A program made the position numbers and the translations under genes. The notes under the pieces are model-generated. The model had not been told where the DNA came from, did no database searches, and saw nothing but the letters and a program-made list of their open reading frames with translations. A DNA stretch of 32,992 bases from positions 403-33,394 of the forward strand of contig NZ_BMFW01000036.1 of the NCBI RefSeq assembly GCF_014639275.1, read 5' to 3'. The DNA is from Arthrobacter liuii. Its GTDB lineage: Bacteria; Actinomycetota; Actinomycetes; Actinomycetales; Micrococcaceae. Positions 16,407 to 24,533 of the stretch are shown one piece after another; the first letter of the stretch is position 1, and every line of letters starts with the position of its first letter.

Positions 16407-16506
16407 GCAGGCAACGGTACCGAGGCGGTGGCCCTGCCGGAATTGGGCGGATCGCCGAATGTGGACAGGCGGATTATGCTTTTTGCACTAACTAGGAGGC
16501 CTTGCC
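16407..16506. promoter_or_regulatory. Divergent control region between pxpA and pucR
   Basis: This 100-base gap must hold promoters in both directions. Visible are AGGAGG at 16494-16499 for pucR (seven bases before ATG) and the octamer TTTTTGCA twice in direct orientation, at 16398-16405 and 16480-16487, 82 bases apart; the first copy is in the pxpA start. CATAAT on the minus strand (16473-16478) could be a pxpA -10, but no -35 fits. Confidence 0.45.
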
Positions 16507-17952
16507 ATGCGTGTTGCCGATCTCGTCGCGGATTCTGCGCTAAACATTCGCCTTGCCGTGCCGGGCAGCCAGGGACGCCTCGCCCGGCCCATCGCCTGGT
16601 GCGCGCCCACGGAGCATATGGACCCCACGCCCTTCCTCAGCGTCAATGCTCTGCTGCTCACCAACGGGATGGGCCTCAACGTCAAGGATTACCGCATCTG
16701 GGATGCCTACGTGGAGCGCCTGATGTCCGTTCCTGTCGCGGGTCTGGTTTTCGGCTTGGGCGCAGCGCACCATGAACTGCCGCAGGGTCTTGTGAAGGCC
16801 TGCGAGGCGCATGGCCTTCCGCTGCTTGAACTGCCTCCGGAGGTGCCGTTCATCCAGGTTATGAGGCACGTGGATCGGCTTATCGCGGCAGAACGTTATG
16901 CCGAGCTGCGCGCCGGGTGGGATCTGGCGGATGAGTGCACCAGGCTGGCAGCGGGCGGCCATTCGCTGGCGCAGGTCTTGGAGCGGGTGGCCATTACGAT
17001 CCGGGCGCGGGTGGCGGTCCTTGATCACAATGGTTTTGAACTCATGTCGGCAGGAACGGCTGGGGGCGGAACGGCCCGGACCATCCTGAGCCTGCCCAGC
17101 GGTGGAATCCTCCGGTTCAAGCTGGCCATCGAGGGAATCAAGAGCAACCTGGTGCTGCAGCCCCTGTTAGGGCCGGTAGCTGCCGTCATTGCCATGCAGC
17201 TGAGCTACACCCTTGGTTCCCGGTCACCCCTGCATTCCCGGGAAGCCGCCCGGTTTATCGAAGCGCTCTATGAAGCCAGGGGGACTCTGACGCAGGCCCT
17301 GCGGCGCTACGCGGCGGAGGCCGGGTTCGAGCCGGAGGGGGAGTGGGGCTTCGTGTTGATCGGCGGCGCAGGGGATGTTGCGCCGGCCAAGCTGAGGACC
17401 ATCGCGTGGCGGGTGCGGGTGGGCCTGCAGGCTGAATACGGGACCGTGCGGTTCATGGAGGAGGCCGGCCTCACCACGGTGCTGGTGCAGCGCGGGGAAG
17501 CGGGGATGGAGCTCATGGAAGCCGTCCAAAAGTCCTTCGAGGACGCGCCTGAACTGTCGGCCGTCGTCTCCGGGTGCGGGAACCTGGACGAACTGCCGCT
17601 GGTGCTGCAGCTGGCTCGCCGCCGGGTGGGCGAGCCCGGGCTCCATCAGGCGCCCGTCGCAGACCTGGCCGGTGTAGTGGAGGGCCTGCCCGGGGCCGGA
17701 CTGGTGGCGATGTCCCGTCGCCTCCTGGCCCCGTTGATGTCCGACGGCGGCACGGCCTTGCGCGAAACGCTTGCGGCGTACCTGCGGCACAGCGGGAATA
17801 CCCGTGAGACCTGCAGGGAGCTCTTCATCCACCGCAACACCTTGACGTACAGGTTGCGCAAGATCGAGGAGCTTCTGCGGATTGACCTGGAGGACGGCGA
17901 AGTCCGCGCCACCTGCCTGCTGGCATTGCGGATCGTGGCCGCTCGGGGCTAA
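16507..17952 (+). CDS. PucR-family transcriptional regulator
   Basis: 481 aa. The N-terminal PucR ligand-sensing domain (about 1-125) includes 'MRVADLVADSALNIRLAVPG' and 'LSVNALLLTNGMGL'. A middle GGDEF-like or coiled region follows, and the C-terminal PucR helix-turn-helix (about 410-478) has 'ETLAAYLRHSGN' and 'CRELFIHRNTLTYRLRKIEE'. PucR proteins usually activate purine, amide or amino-acid catabolism on sensing a pathway compound. Its start faces pxpA, so the biotin-pxp operon is its likely target. A full Shine-Dalgarno AGGAGG precedes the ATG. Its stop overlaps the stop of convergent lacI-type gene 17949-19004 by two to three bases. Confidence 0.92.
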   Translation: MRVADLVADSALNIRLAVPGSQGRLARPIAWCAPTEHMDPTPFLSVNALLLTNGMGLNVKDYRIWDAYVERLMSVPVAGLVFGLGAAHHELPQGLVKACEAHGLPLLELPPEVPFIQVMRHVDRLIAAERYAELRAGWDLADECTRLAAGGHSLAQVLERVAITIRARVAVLDHNGFELMSAGTAGGGTARTILSLPSGGILRFKLAIEGIKSNLVLQPLLGPVAAVIAMQLSYTLGSRSPLHSREAARFIEALYEARGTLTQALRRYAAEAGFEPEGEWGFVLIGGAGDVAPAKLRTIAWRVRVGLQAEYGTVRFMEEAGLTTVLVQRGEAGMELMEAVQKSFEDAPELSAVVSGCGNLDELPLVLQLARRRVGEPGLHQAPVADLAGVVEGLPGAGLVAMSRRLLAPLMSDGGTALRETLAAYLRHSGNTRETCRELFIHRNTLTYRLRKIEELLRIDLEDGEVRATCLLALRIVAARG

Positions 17953-19004
17953 CTGGCGGACACTTCCGCAGGGGCCCTGGCGGCACTGCTTTCGCGGATT
18001 AACAGGGTGGGTTTCAGCTGTGCTGGTTCAGGTTTTTCGCCCCTGAGCACGGCTTGGATCAGTTTCACTGCCGTCCGTCCAATGTCCGCCATGGGGGAGT
18101 GGACCGAGGTCAGTGGAATGGGAAGTTCGGCGGCCAGGGAGGTGTCGTTGTAGCCCACCACGGCAACGTCCTGTCCGACCGTGAGGCCGTGGGAGCGCAA
18201 GGCTCCCATCGCTCCGATGGCGGCGAAATCGTTGACCGCGAAGATTGCGGTGGGGCGCGGCTTGCCCCTGGCAAGGATCTTTTCCCCGGCTTCCCGGCCG
18301 CCGGCCGTGTCGAATTTGGACCACACCACGTCATCGTCGGAGATGGTGCCGCCCAGCGACCGCCAGCGGTCCAGGAAGCCGGCGGTGCGGTCGATGGCGG
18401 TGCTTGCGTAGGGCTCGCCGGCGATGACCGCCACCTGACGGTGGCCCATCTCCCATAGGTGGCCGGCCACGATTTCTCCGCCGACGATGTCGTTGCAGGT
18501 GGCGGACGGGTACCCCGGCACTCTGCGGTTCATCAGCACGAACGGGACCTTCCGGTCGGTCAGTTCCTGCAGGAGGCCGCCGTCAAGGTGGGCGTCGCCA
18601 ATGATCAGCCCATCCACCCGCCGCGCCAGCATGAGGTCGATCTTTCGCCGTTGTTCGTCGGGGTCATCGCGCGAGTTCATCACGAACGCGGAGTAGCCCA
18701 CCTCGGCTGACGCCTCGTCGATGCCCTCGTACATGATGGCCAGGACCAGGTCCGAAAGCCGGGGGACGATGACGCCGAGCAGTTTGGTCCGCCGTGTGCG
18801 GAGGCTGGCGGCCTGCGGATCGGGAGAGTAGCCGAGCTTCCGGGCCAGGTCACGGACGCGCTCAGCCGTGGCGGCCGAGGCTGCTCCCTTGGCTACGTCG
18901 GAACCGGAGTGCAGGACCCTGGAGACGGTGGACGGATGGACCCCCAGTTCCTGGGCCAAATCCTTCAGCGTGACCGTTCTGCCGCCGTCGGCTTTCTTTT
19001 TCAT
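17949..19004 (-). CDS. LacI-family transcriptional repressor
   Basis: 351 aa from ATG 19004, with GGAGAGG three bases upstream; a longer frame to 19106 lacks family sequence. N-terminal HTH and hinge: 'TVTLKDLAQELGVHPSTVSR' then 'VRDLARKLGYSPDPQAASLR'. A periplasmic-binding-protein-like ligand domain follows, with 'LLGVIVPRLSDLVLAIMYEG' and 'AIFAVNDFAAIGAMGALRSH'. It is divergent from the asparaginase/imidase operon, and two LacI-type palindromes with a central CG step lie in the shared intergenic region, so it very probably represses that operon and perhaps itself. The ligand is unknown; a pathway substrate or intermediate is likely. Confidence 0.94.
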   Translation of the reverse strand: MKKKADGGRTVTLKDLAQELGVHPSTVSRVLHSGSDVAKGAASAATAERVRDLARKLGYSPDPQAASLRTRRTKLLGVIVPRLSDLVLAIMYEGIDEASAEVGYSAFVMNSRDDPDEQRRKIDLMLARRVDGLIIGDAHLDGGLLQELTDRKVPFVLMNRRVPGYPSATCNDIVGGEIVAGHLWEMGHRQVAVIAGEPYASTAIDRTAGFLDRWRSLGGTISDDDVVWSKFDTAGGREAGEKILARGKPRPTAIFAVNDFAAIGAMGALRSHGLTVGQDVAVVGYNDTSLAAELPIPLTSVHSPMADIGRTAVKLIQAVLRGEKPEPAQLKPTLLIRESSAARAPAEVSAS

Positions 19005-19087
19005 GTACCTCTCCTGCCCACCCAAGGGGGTCACTGTAGCCCAGCCCTCCCGCCCGGGTCTGCTCAAGAGGGCGCCCAAAGTAACCC

Positions 19088-19116
19088 TTGACGTGACTCG
19101 CCTCACATCCTATAGT
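19088..19116 (+). promoter_or_regulatory. Strong sigma-70-type promoter of the asparaginase/imidase operon
   Basis: TTGACG (19088-19093), exactly 17 bases, then TATAGT (19111-19116). Predicted +1 is near 19123, which puts operator O1 over the first transcribed bases and gives a leader of about 155 bases. Confidence 0.75.
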
Positions 19117-19127
19117 CATTTTTCAAT

Positions 19128-19149
19128 GCTACCCAAACGTTTGGGTAGC
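19128..19149. promoter_or_regulatory. LacI-family operator O1, 22-bp perfect palindrome
   Basis: Half-site GCTACCCAAAC is followed directly by its exact reverse complement, with the central C-G step typical of LacI/PurR operators. It begins 12 bases after the -10 box, so bound repressor would block initiation or early elongation. Confidence 0.85.
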
Positions 19150-19228
19150 CATCCTAAAACTCCTTCCGGCGCCCCACCCCTCGACGCCGCCTCTTGAGTA
19201 AATGCAGGCCCCCTCTTCCGCGAAAGAT

Positions 19229-19246
19229 AACCCAAACGATTGGGTT
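19229..19246. promoter_or_regulatory. LacI-family operator O2
   Basis: AACCCAAACGATTGGGTT, the O1 core with one mismatch. Its centre is 99 bases downstream of O1 and 33 bases before the asparaginase start. Two spaced sites permit DNA looping or a roadblock. Confidence 0.8.
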
Positions 19247-19278
19247 GCCGACCACGCAGCGAACCACAAGGAGCTGAA

Positions 19279-20298
19279 ATGACTCTCACCGACTCCCACG
19301 TCGTACTGCTGGCCACAGGAGGCACCATCTCGTCCCGCTCTTCCGATGCCGGCGGCGCCGTCGCCTCCGATACCGGCGAACAGGTGTTAAAAGCCCTCGG
19401 CTCGCCCGTCTCCCACCCCGTCCGGGTACTGGACGTGTTCCAGAAGGGGTCCTACCTCCTGACTTTTGACGACATGCTCAGGATCTGCGCCACAATCAAG
19501 GAAGTCCTCAAGGACCCCAACGTTTTGGGAGTCGTGGTAACCCACGGGACGGACACCATGGAGGAAACCGCCTACCTCGCCGACCTGACGCACAGTGACA
19601 ATCGGCCGGTTGTCTTTACCGGCGCACAACGGGCCGCTGACTCCGAAGCTCCCGACGGACCGGACAACCTGGGCCGCGCCATCGCGGTCGCCGGTTCGGA
19701 AGACGCAAGGGGAAAGGGCGTCATGGTGCACTTTGCAGGCGCCATTTTTCCCGCCGCCGGCGTCCGGAAAAGCCAAACTCTTCGGCTCAATGCCTTTGCA
19801 AACCCGGATTTTGGGGTACTTGGCCAAGTATCAGCCCAAGGAGAAATTGCCATGGCCGGCAGTGGCCGCAGGCTTGAGATCCTGCCCTTGCCCCAGCCGG
19901 GCGGCGGATCCCCACGGGTGGACCTTGTTGCCGCCTACCCCGGCGCGGATTCCACCCTGATGCACGCCGCCCTCGAAGCAGGAGCGGAAGGCATCGTCCT
20001 GCAAGGTACCGGAAGCGGTAATGCAAATACCAGCATCTGCTCCGAGGTCGCCGCCGCTGTGGCGTCCGGCGTCGTGGTGGTGACCAGCACGCGTGTGGAT
20101 GCGGGACCAGTGGTCCCCATCTACGGGGCCGGCGGGGGCGGCGAGGACCTTCGCGTCGCCGGGGCCATCAGCTCCGGCCACCTCCGACCATCACAGTCGC
20201 TGATTCTGCTCAGCCTCCTGCTCAGGATCAAACCTGGCCGGGACCGGATCACCGAAATCTTTACCCAACGTGGGAGGCCTCCTGAACCTCCCGCCTGA
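19279..20298 (+). CDS. L-asparaginase-family amidohydrolase
   Basis: 339 aa from ATG 19279, with AAGGAG before it. Both catalytic threonine motifs are present: T16 in 'LLATGGTISS' and T91-D92 in 'VVVTHGTDTMEETAYLA'. 'PVVFTGAQRAADSEAPDGPD' is the next family block, and the C-terminal domain has 'GIVLQGTGSGNANTSI'. No signal peptide, so it is cytoplasmic. Members cleave side-chain amides of Asn or Gln; some accept related half-amides. As first gene of an operon with an imidase-type hydrolase, its substrate may be a dicarboxylic half-amide such as succinamate rather than asparagine (inference). Expression should depend on the LacI repressor. Confidence 0.93.
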   Translation: MTLTDSHVVLLATGGTISSRSSDAGGAVASDTGEQVLKALGSPVSHPVRVLDVFQKGSYLLTFDDMLRICATIKEVLKDPNVLGVVVTHGTDTMEETAYLADLTHSDNRPVVFTGAQRAADSEAPDGPDNLGRAIAVAGSEDARGKGVMVHFAGAIFPAAGVRKSQTLRLNAFANPDFGVLGQVSAQGEIAMAGSGRRLEILPLPQPGGGSPRVDLVAAYPGADSTLMHAALEAGAEGIVLQGTGSGNANTSICSEVAAAVASGVVVVTSTRVDAGPVVPIYGAGGGGEDLRVAGAISSGHLRPSQSLILLSLLLRIKPGRDRITEIFTQRGRPPEPPA

Positions 20299-20341
20299 CA
20301 GCCAAAACATCCCGGTTTGAACGAATTGAAAGGAAAATCTC

Positions 20342-21232
20342 ATGGCTAAGGACATTCAAGTCGCCTTCGGCGTGGACGTTGACGCAGTGGCAGGCATGCT
20401 CGGCTCCTACGGAGGAGAGGACTCTCCGTGCGACATCAGCCGTGGCCTGTTCAGCGGCGAAGTCGGAGGACCCCGGCTGATCCGCCTGTTCCAGAAATAC
20501 AATCTGCCGGCAACTTGGTTCGTGCCGGGCCACTCAATCGAAACCTTCCCTGAACTGACGCAGATGATCGTGGACGCCGGACACGAAATCGGCGTGCACG
20601 GATATTCGCATGAGAACCCGATCGCCATGACACGGGAACAGGAAACCGCCATCCTGGACCGCTCCATCGAGTTGATCGAGAAGGTGTCGGGCCGCCGACC
20701 CACAGGCTACGTGGCCCCGTGGTGGGAGTTCTCGCCCGTCACCAACGAAATCCTCCTGGAACGAGGCATCAAGTACGACCACTCCCTGATGCACCGTGAC
20801 TTCGAACCGTACTACGTCCGCGTTGGGGACTCGTGGAAAAAGATCGACTACACCAAGGACGCCCAAACATGGATGGAGCCGTTGGTGCGCGGGCAGGAAA
20901 CGGACCTGGTGGAAATCCCGGCCAACTGGTACCTCGATGACCTGCCTCCCATGATGTTCATCAAGGCATCCCCGAACTCACATGGGTTCGTCAATCCCCG
21001 CGACATTGAAGAGATGTGGCGGGACCAGTTCGACTGGATATACCGCGAGATGGACCAGGCCGTCTTCACCATGACCATCCACCCTGATGTCTCCGGCCGC
21101 CCGCAGGTGCTCCTCATGCTCGAGCGCCTCATCGAACACATCAACTCCCACGAGGGCGTCAACTGGTGCACCTTCGACCAGATCGCCGACTCCTTCCTCG
21201 CACGCAGCCCCCGAAAGGAAAACAAGTCATGA
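20342..21232 (+). CDS. Polysaccharide-deacetylase-fold hydrolase, cyclic imidase/PgdA/PuuE-like
   Basis: 296 aa, cytoplasmic (no signal peptide), close to the 293 aa I recall for the cyclic imide hydrolase of Pseudomonas putida. NodB-fold metal motif: D12 and D14 in 'AFGVDVDAVAG', and H86/H90 in 'EIGVHGYSHENP'. Further blocks: 'NLPATWFVPGHSIETFPE', 'GYVAPWWEFSPVTNEILLERG' region near residues 120-140, and 'FTMTIHPDVSGRPQVLLMLE'. This subfamily includes H. pylori PgdA-like proteins, PuuE allantoinase and cyclic imidases. A cytoplasmic location, catabolic neighbours and repressor control argue against a peptidoglycan role. It lies 43 bases after the asparaginase gene, with GAAAGGAAA before its ATG, and overlaps the transporter gene by four bases. 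Confidence 0.88.
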   Translation: MAKDIQVAFGVDVDAVAGMLGSYGGEDSPCDISRGLFSGEVGGPRLIRLFQKYNLPATWFVPGHSIETFPELTQMIVDAGHEIGVHGYSHENPIAMTREQETAILDRSIELIEKVSGRRPTGYVAPWWEFSPVTNEILLERGIKYDHSLMHRDFEPYYVRVGDSWKKIDYTKDAQTWMEPLVRGQETDLVEIPANWYLDDLPPMMFIKASPNSHGFVNPRDIEEMWRDQFDWIYREMDQAVFTMTIHPDVSGRPQVLLMLERLIEHINSHEGVNWCTFDQIADSFLARSPRKENKS

Positions 21233-22620
21233 GCATTCAAGAACCGGCTGTTGACCTGTCGCAGCCCCGCCCGGATGAGAAGCGCCGCTTCCCGGTCTTT
21301 TCCAAGCGCAACACCACCGCTGCCACTGTTCTGGCGCTGCTGGCCTGGACCGTGGCCGTCTTCGACTACGGCCTTTTCGGTACCCTGCTGCCGGCAATGC
21401 AGCAGGAATTCGGATGGTCAGCACCCGAAGCGTACGCAATCAACACGTGGATCGCGGTGGGCACCGCCATCGTCTGCTTCGGGATCGGACCTGTCATCGA
21501 CCGGCTGGGCCGTCGCAAAGGCATGATGACCACCATCGGCGGAACCGCCGTCGTCTCCGGCCTGACTGCGCTGATCCCCACGGGAATCCCGTTCCTCAGC
21601 AACGCCCTGCTGGTGGTGATCCGTTCGTTCGGCGGACTCGGATTCTCCGAGCAGGCCGTGAACGCCACTTACATGAACGAGGTCTACCAGGTCACCGAGG
21701 TGGCCGATAAGCGCAAGCGCCCCGGTTTCCACTACTCCTTCATCCAGGGCGGCTGGCCGCTCGGCTTCCTGCTTGCCAGCGCGCTGGCCCTGGCCTTCCT
21801 GCCCTCCCTGGGCTGGCGCGCCCTGTACCTGATGGCCACCGTTCCGGCCGCCGTCATCGTCTGGGTTATTGCCCGCAAGCTTAAGGAAACGCCCCAGTTC
21901 GAACTGCACCACAAGCTGACCGAGCTCGAAAAGCACGGAAAGACGGAGGACGCGCACGCCCTCGCGCACGCCTACGGCGTCGAGCACTCCTCGGCGGCTC
22001 CGCTCAAGCGGATCTGGGAACCGCACCTGCGCCGGAACACCTTTGTCTTCTCGCTCGCATGGATTGTGAACTTCTTCGGCATCACCATCTTCAGCGTCCT
22101 CGGCAGCTCCGTGCTCAAGAACGCGAAGGGCGTGGAACTCTCGGACGCGTTCTGGATGCTGATCGTCATCAACCTGCTGGCCTACTTCGGCTACGTCTTC
22201 CACGGCTGGCTCGGTGACAAGATCGGCCGTAAGCGCACCATCATCGGCGGCTGGATCCTCTCCGGCATATCCTTCTCCATCATGCTCAGCCCCATCGCCA
22301 CAAGCCCATTCATGATCATCCTGACCTACGGCGCCGGCCTGTTCTTCCTTGTGGGCCCGTACGCCGCCATCCAGTACTTCATGGCCGAGTGCTACCCGGT
22401 GAGCTGCCGGGCCACTGGAACCGCCTTCATCGGCGCCATGAGCCAGCCCGGAACCATCCTCGGCGGCGCCATTTTCACCGCCATTGCTGCCGGTGCTGGC
22501 ACCGGTACCGCGGCCCTTTGGGTCGGTGCCCTGGGCACCTTGGTCTCCGGACTCCTGATGATCGCCGCCAAGCCCCCAGCTGAAGCCCTGATGGAGGACC
22601 ACCCCCATGACGTACCGTAA
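21229..22620 (+). CDS. MFS transporter, metabolite:H+ symporter type
   Basis: 463 aa from ATG 21229, whose ATGA overlaps the hydrolase stop; a longer frame would lie inside the hydrolase gene. Twelve hydrophobic helices are visible. The MFS loop-2/3 motif appears twice, as 'DRLGRRKGM' and 'GDKIGRKRTIIGG', and a long cytoplasmic loop with a charged helix ('ELEKHGKTEDAHALAHAYG') separates the halves. Family members in this branch import small carboxylates, aromatics or sugars with protons. By position it is the uptake system for the pathway's substrate. The last 14 bases overlap the next SDR gene. Confidence 0.92.
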   Translation: MSIQEPAVDLSQPRPDEKRRFPVFSKRNTTAATVLALLAWTVAVFDYGLFGTLLPAMQQEFGWSAPEAYAINTWIAVGTAIVCFGIGPVIDRLGRRKGMMTTIGGTAVVSGLTALIPTGIPFLSNALLVVIRSFGGLGFSEQAVNATYMNEVYQVTEVADKRKRPGFHYSFIQGGWPLGFLLASALALAFLPSLGWRALYLMATVPAAVIVWVIARKLKETPQFELHHKLTELEKHGKTEDAHALAHAYGVEHSSAAPLKRIWEPHLRRNTFVFSLAWIVNFFGITIFSVLGSSVLKNAKGVELSDAFWMLIVINLLAYFGYVFHGWLGDKIGRKRTIIGGWILSGISFSIMLSPIATSPFMIILTYGAGLFFLVGPYAAIQYFMAECYPVSCRATGTAFIGAMSQPGTILGGAIFTAIAAGAGTGTAALWVGALGTLVSGLLMIAAKPPAEALMEDHPHDVP

Positions 22621-23371
22621 AGTCGCAATCATCACCGGTGCCGCCAGCGGCATCGGCCGAGCCCTCGCCGTCCACTACGCCCGCAGGGGGGTGGTGTCCG
22701 TCATCGGCACCTTTCCCGGCGACCCCCACGACCCGGAGGAAACCCTCCGGGTGGTCAAGGAGGCCGACGGTGAGGCGGTGATCCACGAAGTGGACGTCCG
22801 CACCACCGCATCCGTGGACGCCCTGGCCCAGCGGGCCGTGGACGAGTACGGCCAGCTGGACTACGCCATCGCCAACGCCGGTATCCTCCGCAATTCCCCG
22901 CTGGGGGAGATGACGGACGAGCGCTGGCACGACATGCTCAACGTGGACCTCACCGGCGTGTTGCGTACGCTGCGTGCCGGGGCGGAGAGAATGACCGACG
23001 GCGGCGCGCTGGTTGCGGTCTCGTCCATCGCCGGCGGGGTGTACGGGTGGGAGGAACACGCCCACTATGCCGCCGCCAAGGCCGGCGTCCTGGGGCTGGT
23101 CCGCAGCGTGGCAGTGGAGCTCGGGCCGCGGCAGATCCGTGCAAACGCCGTCATCCCCGGCCTCATCGAAACCCCACAGTCCCTGGACCCAGTGAATTCG
23201 CTGGGGCCCGAGGGGCTGCAGCGGGCCGGGAACGATATTCCATGGGGCCGGGTGGGAAAGCCGGAGGAAGTGGCCAGCGTGATCGGGTTCCTCACCTCCG
23301 AGGAGTCCCGCTACGTCACGGGTCAGGCGCTGGTGGTTGACGGCGGCCTCACCGTGAAGATGCGCGCCTGA
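22607..23371 (+). CDS. Short-chain dehydrogenase/reductase (SDR) A
   Basis: 254 aa, classical SDR: cofactor loop TGAASGIG (10-17), 'ANAG' (89-92), and catalytic Ser (139/140), Tyr154, Lys158 in 'HYAAAKAGVLGL'. The C-terminus 'SRYVTGQALVVDGGLTVKM' is the standard SDR end. It oxidises or reduces a hydroxyl/keto group with NAD(P); the substrate is unknown. The start overlaps the transporter gene by 14 bases, so it belongs to the same operon. Its presence implies a pathway compound with a hydroxyl or keto substituent. Confidence 0.92.
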   Translation: MTYRKVAIITGAASGIGRALAVHYARRGVVSVIGTFPGDPHDPEETLRVVKEADGEAVIHEVDVRTTASVDALAQRAVDEYGQLDYAIANAGILRNSPLGEMTDERWHDMLNVDLTGVLRTLRAGAERMTDGGALVAVSSIAGGVYGWEEHAHYAAAKAGVLGLVRSVAVELGPRQIRANAVIPGLIETPQSLDPVNSLGPEGLQRAGNDIPWGRVGKPEEVASVIGFLTSEESRYVTGQALVVDGGLTVKMRA

Positions 23372-23398
23372 CAGCCCACCCGAGAAGGAAAGGACACA

Positions 23399-24145
23399 AT
23401 GAACACACCGACTCAAGCTGCTGACCAGGTCACCGGGAACGCTCAATCGGGGACCGGCCGCGGGGTAGTTGTCACCGGCGGCTCCAGCGGGATAGGCAGA
23501 GCCATCGCAGAGGCCTTTTTGGCCAACGGGGACCGGGTGGCCGTGCTGGACCGGGCCGGCGGGGACGGAGCCATCCGTGTGGACGTTGCGGATGAAGCCA
23601 GCGTGCGGGCGGCCTTCGCCGAGGCCCGGGAGAGGTTGGGCGGCATCGACGTCCTGGTCAACAGCGCCGGCCTGTTGACGGAGTCTTCGCTGGAGGACAT
23701 GTCCCTGGCCATGTGGAACGAGACCCTCACGGTGGACCTGACCGGCGTGTTCCTGTGCTGCCGGGAGGTGGTGGGGGAGATGCGGCAGCGCAAGTGGGGC
23801 CGCATCATCAACATCGCCTCCCAGCTGGCCATCAAGGGCGGCGTGGGGCTGACGCATTACAGCGCTGCCAAGGCCGGGGTGGTAGGTCTTTCCAAGGCCC
23901 TTGCCCTGGAAACAGCGGAGGACAATGTGCTGGTCAACTGCATCGCCCCGGGGCCCATCGAGACGCCCCTGGTGGAGGGTATCTCGGAAAGATGGAAGAC
24001 TGCGAAACGTGCCGAGCTGCCTTTGCGGCGCTTCGGAACGCCCGCGGAAGTGGCACCTGCGGCCGTGCTGCTGGCCAGCGACCCGGGCGGAAACCTGTTC
24101 GTCGGGCAGACGCTCGGGCCCAACTCCGGCGACGTGATGCCCTAA
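23399..24145 (+). CDS. Short-chain dehydrogenase/reductase (SDR) B
   Basis: 248 aa. A roughly 20-residue polar N-terminal extension precedes the cofactor loop TGGSSGIG (26-33). 'NSAG' is at 88-91; Ser141, Tyr154 and Lys158 form the catalytic set ('HYSAAKAGVVGLS'). The C-terminus 'GNLFVGQTLGPNSGDVMP' departs from the usual 'DGG' ending. It is only modestly similar by eye to SDR A, so the pair may act on different carbons or in opposite directions. AAGGAAAGGA precedes the ATG 27 bases after SDR A. Confidence 0.91.
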   Translation: MNTPTQAADQVTGNAQSGTGRGVVVTGGSSGIGRAIAEAFLANGDRVAVLDRAGGDGAIRVDVADEASVRAAFAEARERLGGIDVLVNSAGLLTESSLEDMSLAMWNETLTVDLTGVFLCCREVVGEMRQRKWGRIINIASQLAIKGGVGLTHYSAAKAGVVGLSKALALETAEDNVLVNCIAPGPIETPLVEGISERWKTAKRAELPLRRFGTPAEVAPAAVLLASDPGGNLFVGQTLGPNSGDVMP

Positions 24146-24158
24146 GGAAGGGAACGAT

Positions 24159-24533
24159 ATGTGCGGTGCCTGCGGAAGGACCACCGTGGCGGACCCGGCC
24201 CTGGGGCCGGTGCGGACCATGCGGCAACACCTGATCGTGGCAGCCGCGGTCAACGCCGTCTGCACCGGCCTCCCGGGTGCCCCGAAGGTGTCCGCTTTAA
24301 AGGACGCTTGGATGATGACCGGCGCCGCCGGCGCCTCCAGGCAGTGCCATACCCTCGAAGAACTTTGGTCCGCTGTGCTGGGCTGCTTCACAGACGCGTC
24401 AGTTGTGGACAAGCTGCGAAGACGCCGTCTGGCGTACGCAGCTGACCCAGCCAACGAGGGCTTGCCTGCGCGGGCGGCTGGGCTGCTGCCGGACCCGGCT
24501 GCAGCCGAATACTTCCAAGGAGATTCTGAATGA
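24159..24533 (+). CDS. Small uncharacterised protein with N-terminal Cys-x-x-Cys
   Basis: 124 aa, not a family I can name. It opens 'MCGACGRTTVADPALGP', a CxxC at positions 2 and 5 that could bind Zn or Fe-S or act in redox; further Cys occur in 'AAAVNAVCTGLPG', 'SRQCHTLEELWSAVLGCFT'. The remainder is predicted helical. AAGGAAGGG precedes the ATG. Its stop overlaps the flavoprotein start (ATGA, 24530-24533), so it is translated with that enzyme and could be a subunit, assembly or metal-site partner. Alternatively it has an independent role in the pathway. Evidence for expression is good; function is unknown. Confidence 0.8.
   Translation: MCGACGRTTVADPALGPVRTMRQHLIVAAAVNAVCTGLPGAPKVSALKDAWMMTGAAGASRQCHTLEELWSAVLGCFTDASVVDKLRRRRLAYAADPANEGLPARAAGLLPDPAAAEYFQGDSE

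Noticed and set aside
21418..22653. 411-codon open frame on the minus strand
   Set aside because: It is the shadow of the MFS gene, whose helices and loop motifs are unambiguous.
22475..24454. 659-codon open frame on the minus strand
   Set aside because: It is antisense to two SDR genes with complete motifs. Long antisense frames are expected at this GC content, and its translation shows no family.
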